Of a stretch of DNA of 5,038 nucleotides, positions 1-5,038 are shown one piece after another. The position numbers and the translations under genes were made by a program. Position 1 is the stretch's first letter. Each line of letters begins with the position of its first letter. The notes beneath the pieces are model-generated. The model was not told where the DNA came from and ran no database searches. It saw only the letters and a list, made by a program, of their open reading frames with translations. The stretch spans positions 1-5,038 of the forward strand of contig JAJZEJ010000709.1 in the NCBI GenBank assembly GCA_021828635.1, given 5' to 3'. This DNA comes from Chloroflexota bacterium (GTDB lineage: Bacteria > Chloroflexota > Ktedonobacteria > Ktedonobacterales > Ktedonobacteraceae).

Positions 1-705
1 AGCCAACTGCACGGCCCAGGATTGCTGCATCTCCCGCATCAGCGACTCGTCAAAATCCTGTGCCTCATTCCACAGCTCATCGAACCAGTCCACCAATTCG
101 GCATGATTATCATTGCCCTGCACCACTACATTCAGTTCTGTATTGTGACTGACACCCGATAACGTCAGATTCGATGAACCAATGACGGCAATGCCCTTTT
201 CATGGCGCTGGACGGGCTTGCCAGTTCTATCGAAGAGTGTCTCATAATAGTCAAAAATATAGGCTTTGGCGTGCAAACGGCCCTTTGTATAGACGCGCAC
301 TTTAAGCCGTTGCTCCTCGATCATGCTCACCAATATCTTGACTAACTGCTGATTCTTATCGGTCTGATCCATCTGCTCCATCGACGAGCGAATATTGCTC
401 GCCGTTTCAGCCGTCATGCGTTGCATATCCATACGGCGCGGATAGCTTTGTGCCTCTAACGCGCTCTGCACCATTTCCAGTCGCCGATAGCCCTCCGCCA
501 TCTGTTCTAGCGTCTCGCGGTTCGTCGTGTTGCCAATCAGCAAGCGCAACTCTTTGACGCCCTCAAGCTGTCCGGCGATGCTTTCCAGGCCGGAGAGAAA
601 AAAATAGCTCACGGCAAAACGCGCATACTCGGTCGATTCCAGCATCCGGTTGATGTGGTCAACGAGGCGCTCTTTGCGATTGTCGATAATGTCATGTGTG
701 GGCAT
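1..705 (-). CDS. PLD-family nuclease module, probable N-terminus of a PLD-SNF2 helicase (partial, C-terminus off the left edge)
   Basis: The frame is open from an ATG at 703-705 to base 1 (235 codons) and no stop is reached, so the C-terminus is missing. A good Shine-Dalgarno AAGGA lies six bases upstream of the ATG. The visible protein carries one phospholipase D active-site motif: H145-x-K147-x4-D152 (RLHAKAYIFD), followed by IGSSNLT (about 175-181) and HNTELNV (about 187-193), which match the G-S-x-N and downstream Glu of PLD nucleases. An earlier stretch (about 28-60, FFLSGLES then LRLLIGNTTN) looks like a first, degenerate PLD half without HKD. Residues 63-135 are helical and rich in Met, Gln and Glu. 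From family knowledge, this arrangement typically sits at the front of proteins of about 1,000 residues that continue into a SNF2/DEAD-like helicase; that continuation is inferred and not visible. PLD enzymes with a single HKD usually pair two subunits to build the active site. The gene follows the methylase on the same strand, so it is the likely restriction partner. Alternative: a stand-alone PLD nuclease. Confidence 0.85.
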   Translation of the reverse strand, partial: MPTHDIIDNRKERLVDHINRMLESTEYARFAVSYFFLSGLESIAGQLEGVKELRLLIGNTTNRETLEQMAEGYRRLEMVQSALEAQSYPRRMDMQRMTAETASNIRSSMEQMDQTDKNQQLVKILVSMIEEQRLKVRVYTKGRLHAKAYIFDYYETLFDRTGKPVQRHEKGIAVIGSSNLTLSGVSHNTELNVVVQGNDNHAELVDWFDELWNEAQDFDESLMREMQQSWAVQLA

Positions 706-711
706 TGTGTT

Positions 712-716
712 TCCTT
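712..716 (-). promoter_or_regulatory. Shine-Dalgarno site of the PLD gene
   Basis: The minus strand reads AAGGA, then six bases (AACACA), then the ATG at 705. This is a near-ideal bacterial ribosome binding site and decides the start of the PLD gene. It lies in an AT-rich, unstructured stretch directly after a stem-loop that ends at 723. Confidence 0.75.
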
Positions 717-722
717 ATATAT

Positions 723-748
723 CAAGATGTTGTTTTGGCTACATCTTG
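723..748 (-). repeat. Stem-loop B just upstream of the PLD gene's ribosome binding site
   Basis: This is a perfect inverted repeat with 8-base arms, CAAGATGT (723-730) and ACATCTTG (741-748), and a 10-base loop. In the minus-strand transcript it ends six bases before the AAGGA ribosome binding site and includes most of the stop codon of the PIN remnant. Its arm at 741-748 falls in the loop and stem of the hairpin at 736-757, so the two cannot form together. No T-run follows on either strand, so it is not a standard intrinsic terminator. A role in translation or mRNA stability is inference. Confidence 0.6.
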
Positions 749-757
749 CGGTAGCCA
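736..757 (-). repeat. Stem-loop A, overlapping and competing with stem-loop B
   Basis: This is a perfect inverted repeat with 7-base arms, TGGCTAC (736-742) and GTAGCCA (751-757), and an 8-base loop. In the minus-strand transcript it would form first, as the upstream structure. Formation of stem-loop B (723-748) would then require part of its 3' arm and its loop. It lies inside the last codons of the PIN remnant. A run of A, not U, follows it in the minus-strand RNA, which argues against a terminator. Confidence 0.55.
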
Positions 758-914
758 GACGGTCACGCTGTCAATGTGGGCAAAATCACCATCCTGCGTC
801 ACAATATCGGACAAGGGAGCTTTGCGCCGACTATTTCTACAACGGCTCATGCAACCGAGGTGTAACGAGTCTCCGGTCATCAGACCATACATAGCATAAC
901 GCACCTCTCTCACG

Positions 915-3900
915 CTACAACATATCTTCCTCTGGGTCTTCCGGCAAACCCATCCAGATACCCACCAGGCTCCGCGCCGCCTCGACTCTCTTGCGCACCG
1001 CCTTCCTCTGAGCCTGCTCCTCCAGGCTACCCGCCTTTTGCAACCGCTTATTCACCAGATACGTCACCGCCTCATACACCGCATCCCGCTCACCCTGAGT
1101 TAGATTGAGCAAGTCAAAAATGGCACTATCAACATTGGCCCATTCTATAAAAGGTTTGACAGCCAATTTTCGTGGTGGTAGAGGATATATTGCTCGTAAC
1201 AACTGCTCTATCTCACTACTGGTACCAGTCAATACCGGAGTTTGAGTATAATCTGCAACCATCATGCTTCTTGCACCTTCACCTAATCCTGCGCGGTTAT
1301 ATATTTCAAAAAACATTGCACCAATAGCAGAATTGAGATATGCCAGCGTGACAGACAAAAGATTAGCATAGTAGAGGCGACAATCTACAATATAATTGTA
1401 AGGATTGTAAAATATCGCAGATGTATCGTTTGCCTCTTTCACAAAAATACTATTAGCTGTATCTGGCGAGATTGACCACCATCGAGGGCGGCTCGCGCAG
1501 CTTGGTCTACGTTGATAGCCTTGTTTTTCGCCCCAAAGGATATATGCCAGTGCGGCGGTGCCTTGCAGCTCTTCTTTGGTTTTGTTGCAGAGGAAGATGC
1601 TGAACTTGAGTGCGCCATCGTCAATGCTGATACTTTTGCACTCGCGTGGACTCTTGATGACGGGACGCAAAAACTCTTGCTCAATGCCCCGCTCTTTGAT
1701 CGCTTTCTTGTCCAGATAGAAGAACTCGTTCGCACCTGTCTTGATGCCAAAGCGCACCTCGGCAATATCGCCGAGCCGCACCAGCTTATCTTTGCCCTTC
1801 TCAATGATCGTCCAGTAGATATCGGGGGCGCGTAGATATTTGCCGCCCCATTTGTTGCCGGTATATTTGGTCTGTACCGATGGGCGCACGTTGCTGGGTG
1901 GCGTTTCACGAACACGTCCTTTGCGCGGTATTGCTGGTGGCGTCACGGGCGCTTCCTCGTCCTCAGCCTCCGGTTGCGCCATACCCTCCTCAAAGAGTGT
2001 GCGCTGCTTGATGGGATGAATGCGATAGGCCGGTAGCGATTGGCGCTGTTGAGCGGCGACAAGCGTTTTCATCAGATCGGCAGAGAGCAGCTGCTCGAAT
2101 GGCACACGGCACATCACGAAACGCGCCGTTTCATCCAGGGAGCCATCATTGTTCTCATCGGGAGCCGAGAAGAGCGTGATAACGGTATTGACGCTGGCAT
2201 TGGAGAAGGAGCGGCGCATCTCGTTATCAATGATGAGCTTGATATGGCAATGCCTGAGCAGAAATTCCTGCAAGATAGCACCATAGCCGACATCCAGCCA
2301 GGAATTGGAGGTGATGAAGCTAAAGGTACCTTTGGCATTCAGCAACCACAGGCCATACAGATAGAAATAGATATACAGGTCGCTCTTGCCACCTATTTCA
2401 TGCTGCGCAAAGAAACGTGGAAAGAGTGCGGTGACGGCCTGTGCAAGCTGCTGTTTATACTCCTGCTTCTTCTCTTTGGTACTCCGTGTCTCGGCTGGCA
2501 ACAGTGGATTGACAATCTGCTCCTGGCGCACATAGGGCGGATTGCCAATCACAAGATCAAAGCCATCTCTGTCGGCGAAGACCTCAACAAAGGCAATATC
2601 CCAGACAAACGGTGTCACGTTTGCGGTATGAATGGCTTCTATCGCATCAAGGAGTTGTTGGCGCTGCTCCTCCAATTGGGCTACCTGCTGCTCTTTTTCT
2701 AGTGCAACCCGCCCACCATTGCCAGCATCCATACCCAGCATTGTGTGCTGTTGCGTTGATACAGCCTGTAAGCTACGTTCTAATGACTCCAGGCGTTCCT
2801 GTAGAATGTCGATGAACAGATGCCGCTCGTCATATTGCAGCTCATCTTTTTCTTTACGCAAAGGATCATTGTTATAATATAACAATTTTTGCTGCTTGAG
2901 ATGCGTTATGCGCCTTTTTAGTATTGGTGTGAGGTTTTGCGAACGATTATGGCCGAAATCAATGTTGCCCACCCTCTGCACAAGGCTGTCGCCGCGCTGC
3001 ACTTTGAATGTGAAATAGGGCAACAACGGCTCGTTGCGCACATGTAGCTCCTCGCGGCTCAACGAGACATCGACGATCAGTGCTAGCCAGAGGCGCAATT
3101 CGGCGACGCGCACGGCCCATTCCATCACATCGACGCCATAGAGGCTACGCCCAATGATACTTTTTTTGCGTAGGTAAGCTCGCTCACGCTTGTCTATCGC
3201 TTGCAACGGTGGATATTTTTCGGCTCGCTCCATCAGGTCATCCAAGACATACAGCATACCAACCAGAAACGCGCCAGAACCACAAGCAGGGTCAACCACC
3301 GTCACTTTTTCCAGCAGATCATAGAGAGGACGCCATAAATTACGCTGTTTCAACACATCATCAGCCGCCTCTTTATCCTCCGGTTCCATTGCAAAAACGG
3401 CATCATACAAGTACGATCTGTTATGGGAACCGAGATGATTGGTCAGATACTCCACCAGCGAGAGGCGGCACATCAGGTCGATCTCGACACGCGGCGTATA
3501 GAAGATACCAGCATCGCTGCGCTCGTCCAGGTCTTCGGAGACATTCACCAGACTTTCATAGACCTTACCAATCATCTCCGGGTCTACAGCGACCTCCTGA
3601 TCGAGCGGACTATCCTCGGTGATCGTGAAATTATACGCCTCAAGAAACAACAATACCTGTTGGAAGCGTTCGTCACTGATGACAAACTCGCCGCTTTTTT
3701 CTCTATCAAGCGCATTTTCTGTAAATAGTCCACCATTGAGGAAGGGAGCCAGCGATAGGACAGTATGAATATCATCGGGAAAATAGCGATAATGGACGGT
3801 ATAGCCATCGTTAAATGCTTGAAAGAAGAGAACCATCAGCCAGTTTTTCACAAAAGTATTCTGCTCATGGTCTGTTTTGAGATAGCTTTGCCAGAAGTAG

Positions 3901-4655
3901 TTGAGAAACTCACTATCGTCACCCAGCCAGTGTTTGCGCTGAATGAAATAGAGGAACATGCAGCGATTGAGGAATTGTAGCGCGTAATCATGCGCCCAGG
4001 TCGGGTCGCCGGTTTGCTTATGCAGATACTGTTGCAAGATGCCAAAGACGGCCCGATACTCGCCGAAGAAGCGTTTCGTCACCGCCTCAACATCGAAGGC
4101 GTCATCGTGCATCTGCTGAATATCCAACGGCATCAGCACCAGATGTGAGGCCAGACGCTTCACATCAAGCATGGAGAGACGCTCGACAGCCGTGCGCAGA
4201 CGATCTTCGCGCTCCACCGTGATGCGTCGAAAGATACGGCGTTTTGTGTTATCCGCCTCATACTTCACATTCACGAAATGCCACGTCGTCTGAGCATAAT
4301 TAGAGAAAATAAAGAGCGCGTAGGGATGATTATTGAGCAACCTGATGATAATTTTGCGCTCATCGCTAAGTGAAAGCGTGTTGCCAGTAAAGCGCATGTA
4401 GATCACGTGGAACTCACCACCAGCGCCGGTCGCAAATAACAATGGGGTTTTTCCCACTAGCAACGCACCGAGTGAATCAGTTAAAGCTAATGGCTTATCA
4501 GTATACTCATAATTAAGCTGTTCATGAAAGAGCTTCCTGAGTGTGCCAATCCGTTGATCTGCGCCTTTTCTCAATGCATCAAGCAGTTGCCTTACCTGCT
4601 GCTTCACCCCTTCATCAACAACACCGATCTGTTCATTCTGCATACGGCTACGCAC
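915..4655 (-). CDS. Eco57I-type N6-adenine DNA methyltransferase with target recognition domain (restriction-modification/defence methylase)
   Basis: This intact protein of 1,246 residues (GTG start) or 1,242 residues (ATG at codon 5, 4641-4643) transfers methyl groups from S-adenosylmethionine to adenine N6 in DNA. Motifs run in order: GIFYTP (383-388, motif X-like), VVDPACGSGAFLVG (about 453-466, motif I, SAM binding), LYGVDVMEWAVRVAELRLWL (505-524, motif II), RGDSL (554-558, motif III) and FDLVIGNPPYVR (699-710, catalytic motif IV, NPPY 705-708). A charged helical, probably coiled-coil segment lies at about 575-675. A Pro/Glu-rich linker at about 888-925 leads to a TaqI/type IIG-like target recognition domain (about 926-1150, including FGIKTGANEFFYL and RPRWWSI). 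The N-terminal 200 residues form a conserved helper domain (HVIYMRF, LFIFSNY, WHFVNVKYE). I see no clear PD-(D/E)XK nuclease motif there, so it looks like a methylase without its own nuclease. The last residues end naturally (GIWMGLPEDPEEDML). Its length is like BREX PglX or DISARM DrmMI, but no other gene of those systems is visible here. Confidence 0.92.
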   Translation of the reverse strand: MRSRMQNEQIGVVDEGVKQQVRQLLDALRKGADQRIGTLRKLFHEQLNYEYTDKPLALTDSLGALLVGKTPLLFATGAGGEFHVIYMRFTGNTLSLSDERKIIIRLLNNHPYALFIFSNYAQTTWHFVNVKYEADNTKRRIFRRITVEREDRLRTAVERLSMLDVKRLASHLVLMPLDIQQMHDDAFDVEAVTKRFFGEYRAVFGILQQYLHKQTGDPTWAHDYALQFLNRCMFLYFIQRKHWLGDDSEFLNYFWQSYLKTDHEQNTFVKNWLMVLFFQAFNDGYTVHYRYFPDDIHTVLSLAPFLNGGLFTENALDREKSGEFVISDERFQQVLLFLEAYNFTITEDSPLDQEVAVDPEMIGKVYESLVNVSEDLDERSDAGIFYTPRVEIDLMCRLSLVEYLTNHLGSHNRSYLYDAVFAMEPEDKEAADDVLKQRNLWRPLYDLLEKVTVVDPACGSGAFLVGMLYVLDDLMERAEKYPPLQAIDKRERAYLRKKSIIGRSLYGVDVMEWAVRVAELRLWLALIVDVSLSREELHVRNEPLLPYFTFKVQRGDSLVQRVGNIDFGHNRSQNLTPILKRRITHLKQQKLLYYNNDPLRKEKDELQYDERHLFIDILQERLESLERSLQAVSTQQHTMLGMDAGNGGRVALEKEQQVAQLEEQRQQLLDAIEAIHTANVTPFVWDIAFVEVFADRDGFDLVIGNPPYVRQEQIVNPLLPAETRSTKEKKQEYKQQLAQAVTALFPRFFAQHEIGGKSDLYIYFYLYGLWLLNAKGTFSFITSNSWLDVGYGAILQEFLLRHCHIKLIIDNEMRRSFSNASVNTVITLFSAPDENNDGSLDETARFVMCRVPFEQLLSADLMKTLVAAQQRQSLPAYRIHPIKQRTLFEEGMAQPEAEDEEAPVTPPAIPRKGRVRETPPSNVRPSVQTKYTGNKWGGKYLRAPDIYWTIIEKGKDKLVRLGDIAEVRFGIKTGANEFFYLDKKAIKERGIEQEFLRPVIKSPRECKSISIDDGALKFSIFLCNKTKEELQGTAALAYILWGEKQGYQRRPSCASRPRWWSISPDTANSIFVKEANDTSAIFYNPYNYIVDCRLYYANLLSVTLAYLNSAIGAMFFEIYNRAGLGEGARSMMVADYTQTPVLTGTSSEIEQLLRAIYPLPPRKLAVKPFIEWANVDSAIFDLLNLTQGERDAVYEAVTYLVNKRLQKAGSLEEQAQRKAVRKRVEAARSLVGIWMGLPEDPEEDML
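1125..1465 (-). other. AT-rich patch inside the methylase gene covering the second half of the target recognition domain
   Basis: Hand counts of three consecutive 60-base lines (1261-1440) give 23, 26 and 19 G+C, about 38%. The coding sequence on either side (for example 961-1080 and 1921-1980) is near 60%. The patch encodes about residues 1064-1178, the distal part of the specificity domain (from SISPDTANSIF to EWANVDS). The reading frame is uninterrupted. A sharp compositional step within a specificity domain suggests, but does not prove, replacement by recombination. Confidence 0.55.
1881..1994 (-). other. Low-complexity linker between methylase core and recognition domain
   Basis: This stretch encodes residues about 888-925 of the methylase: an acidic run (QPEAEDEEAPV), then a proline/arginine-rich run (PPAIPRKGRVRETPPSNVRPS). 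The sequence is typical of a flexible tether and lies between the catalytic domain and the start of the recognition domain (KYLRAPDIYW). It marks the domain boundary in the protein. Confidence 0.6.
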
Positions 4656-4682
4656 GCCTTTCTAACAACAGCACTATGCTCT

Positions 4683-4699
4683 CTACGGAGTACCCGTAG
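4683..4699. repeat. Inverted repeat upstream of the methylase start
   Basis: The sequence CTACGG-AGTAC-CCGTAG has perfect 6-base arms around a 5-base centre. It lies 28-44 bases upstream of the GTG start of the methylase and overlaps the end of its candidate -10 box and the expected transcription start. It could be an operator for a repressor or a hairpin at the 5' end of the leader RNA. No regulator can be assigned from the sequence. Confidence 0.5.
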
Positions 4700-4726
4700 T
4701 GTACCGCAAAAGCTGTTCTTTGGCTA
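4698..4726 (-). promoter_or_regulatory. Candidate promoter for the methylase-PLD unit
   Basis: On the minus strand, TAGCCA (4726-4721) and TACACT (4703-4698) are separated by 17 bases. Each matches four of six consensus positions of a sigma-70-type promoter. Transcription would start near 4691 and give a leader of about 48 bases before the ATG at 4643. The match is modest and was found by eye. Confidence 0.35.
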
Positions 4727-4801
4727 GATGCAAGCGACAAGAATTGCAATAAGCGAATAGGCCAGAGCAAAAGATATCTCGCCTTCTGTCTCGATGCAAA
4801 T

Positions 4802-4823
4802 ATACGTTTGACGTATCACGTAT
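4802..4823. promoter_or_regulatory. Operator-like repeats upstream of the higA-like gene
   Basis: ATACGT (4802-4807) and ACGTAT (4811-4816) form a perfect inverted repeat with a 3-base centre (TTG). A third copy of the half-site, ACGTAT, follows at 4818-4823, seven bases after the second. The symmetric part overlaps the candidate -35 box. HigA-family antitoxins usually repress their own promoter by binding such palindromes, so this is the likely autoregulatory site; that assignment is inference. Confidence 0.55.
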
Positions 4824-4836
4824 TTTATGTCATAGT
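4808..4836 (+). promoter_or_regulatory. Candidate promoter of the higA-like gene
   Basis: TTGACG (4808-4813) matches the -35 consensus in five of six positions. It is followed after 17 bases by CATAGT (4831-4836), which matches -10 in four of six. The predicted transcription start (about 4843) would fall on the Shine-Dalgarno itself, so the real -10 could be slightly upstream. The operator-like repeats overlap this promoter. Confidence 0.4.
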
Positions 4837-4853
4837 TAAGCGAGGAGAGAATT

Positions 4854-5038
4854 ATGCAGAAACGCCCGATCTATCCTATTCATCCAGGCGAAGTATTAGC
4901 TGATGAATTGGGGGAACTAAAGAAAACTCCCACTGCTCTGGCTCGTGAATTGCATGTGCCAACAAACCGGATTTCACAGTTGATTGCAGGTAAAAGAGCA
5001 ATGACCGCCGATACAGCTCTGCGTCTTGAAAGACGGTT
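4854..5038 (+). CDS. higA: HigA-family XRE antitoxin/transcription regulator (partial, C-terminus off the right edge)
   Basis: The frame starts with ATG at 4854, six bases after a strong Shine-Dalgarno (AGGAG, 4843-4847), and is open for 61 codons to the window end. The N-terminus YPIHPGEVLADEL (about 7-19) followed by LARELHVPTNRISQLIAGKR (29-48) and MTADTALRLERR (50-61) is the hallmark of HigA/VapI-type antitoxins. These have an XRE helix-turn-helix with the conserved 'HPGE' lead-in and 'NRIS-x-(I/L)-x-x-GKR-x-(I/M)-TADTALRL' recognition region. Such proteins are usually about 90-110 residues, neutralise the HigB mRNA interferase and repress their own operon. In classical higBA operons the toxin comes first, but no RelE/HigB-like coding sequence exists in the 198 bases upstream. 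The toxin is therefore either downstream outside the window or absent, or the protein is an orphan regulator or a longer HigA variant. It is transcribed divergently from the methylase. Confidence 0.85.
   Translation, partial: MQKRPIYPIHPGEVLADELGELKKTPTALARELHVPTNRISQLIAGKRAMTADTALRLERR

Larger units (their letters stand above)
722..913 (-). pseudogene. C-terminal remnant of a PIN-domain (VapC-like) toxin
   Basis: A 63-codon reading frame starts with GTG at 911-913, one base after the methylase stop, and ends at TGA 722-724. Its sequence resembles the second half of PIN-domain ribonucleases of toxin-antitoxin systems. YGLMTGDSLHL (about 9-19) matches the usual 'GL-x-x-D-A-L-H-L-A' helix with the third catalytic acid (D15). 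DIVTQDGDF (36-44) matches the 'I-V-T-x-D-x-D-F' strand with D41/D43, and SVTVWLP (49-55) matches the final strand. The first half, with the N-terminal catalytic Asp, is absent (a full PIN toxin is about 130-140 residues), so the product should not be an active RNase. An AGAGAGGTG stretch lies about nine bases before an in-frame ATG at codon 8, so a shorter peptide could be translated by coupling to the methylase. No antitoxin gene is seen beside it. The PIN match was made by eye; an unrelated small protein remains possible. Confidence 0.55.

Noticed and set aside
723..757. Intrinsic terminator between methylase and PLD gene
   Set aside because: The hairpins are not followed by a T-run on either strand, so they do not fit a Rho-independent terminator.
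655..899. Short plus-strand frames across the spacer
   Set aside because: They overlap the start of the PLD gene and the PIN remnant in antisense, and the predicted peptides show no family features; the minus-strand frame fits known PIN motifs far better.
2040..2702. A 220-codon open frame on the plus strand opposite the methylase
   Set aside because: It lies entirely antisense to the methylase core (motif IV and its surroundings), has no recognisable protein features or ribosome binding site, and is explained as a shadow of the coding strand.
3209..3728. Two overlapping plus-strand open frames of 137 and 101 codons
   Set aside because: They are antisense to the conserved motif X and motif I region of the methylase, and their sequences look like reverse-complement translations without domain character.
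915..4655. Naming the methylase pglX (BREX) or drmMI (DISARM)
   Set aside because: Length and motifs fit either family loosely, but no PglZ, BrxC, DrmA or DrmB gene is visible and the adjacent PLD-type protein is not part of the BREX core. A gene name would be a guess.
4656..4853. A HigB toxin gene or remnant upstream of the HigA-like gene
   Set aside because: Reading the plus strand across this region shows no RelE/HigB-like C-terminal motif and no frame joined to the HigA start.
1..5038. CRISPR array, tRNA, rRNA or insertion-sequence ends
   Set aside because: No regularly spaced repeats, tRNA-like cloverleaf, rRNA signature, transposase frame or terminal inverted repeats were found by eye.

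Overview
The window is a piece of a bacterial accessory (probably defence) region. It holds one complete large gene, two genes cut by the window edges, and one short gene remnant. Overall base composition is moderate, roughly 50% GC by eye, with bacterial Shine-Dalgarno sequences. I recall similar methylase/PLD-helicase pairs mainly from Chloroflexota (Ktedonobacteria-like) and other environmental bacteria, but the sequence alone does not fix the taxon.

Layout. (1) Positions 1-705, minus strand: the first 235 residues of a protein with a phospholipase D (PLD) nuclease module carrying one HKD motif. It runs off the left edge and is probably the N-terminus of a large SNF2-type helicase. (2) Positions 706-914: a 209-base spacer. 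It contains what looks like the C-terminal half of a PIN-domain (VapC-like) toxin on the minus strand, followed by two overlapping, mutually exclusive stem-loops just upstream of the PLD gene's ribosome binding site. (3) Positions 915-4655, minus strand: an intact Eco57I-type N6-adenine DNA methyltransferase of about 1,240 residues with a C-terminal target recognition domain. Part of that recognition domain lies in a markedly AT-rich patch (about 1125-1465). (4) Positions 4656-4853: a divergent intergenic region with a candidate promoter and inverted repeat for the methylase, and a symmetric operator-like repeat over a candidate promoter for the gene to the right. (5) Positions 4854-5038, plus strand: the first 61 residues of a HigA-family XRE antitoxin/regulator. 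No HigB toxin gene precedes it.

The methylase and the PLD protein lie head-to-tail on the same strand. They plausibly form a modification/restriction unit: the methylase marks host adenines and supplies sequence specificity, while the PLD nuclease (probably with a helicase motor) attacks unmarked DNA. I see no recognisable nuclease motif in the methylase, which fits this division of labour. The PIN remnant and the HigA gene suggest repeated turnover of toxin-antitoxin genes around the cassette. Whether the system has been named before cannot be decided here, because the remaining genes lie beyond the edges.
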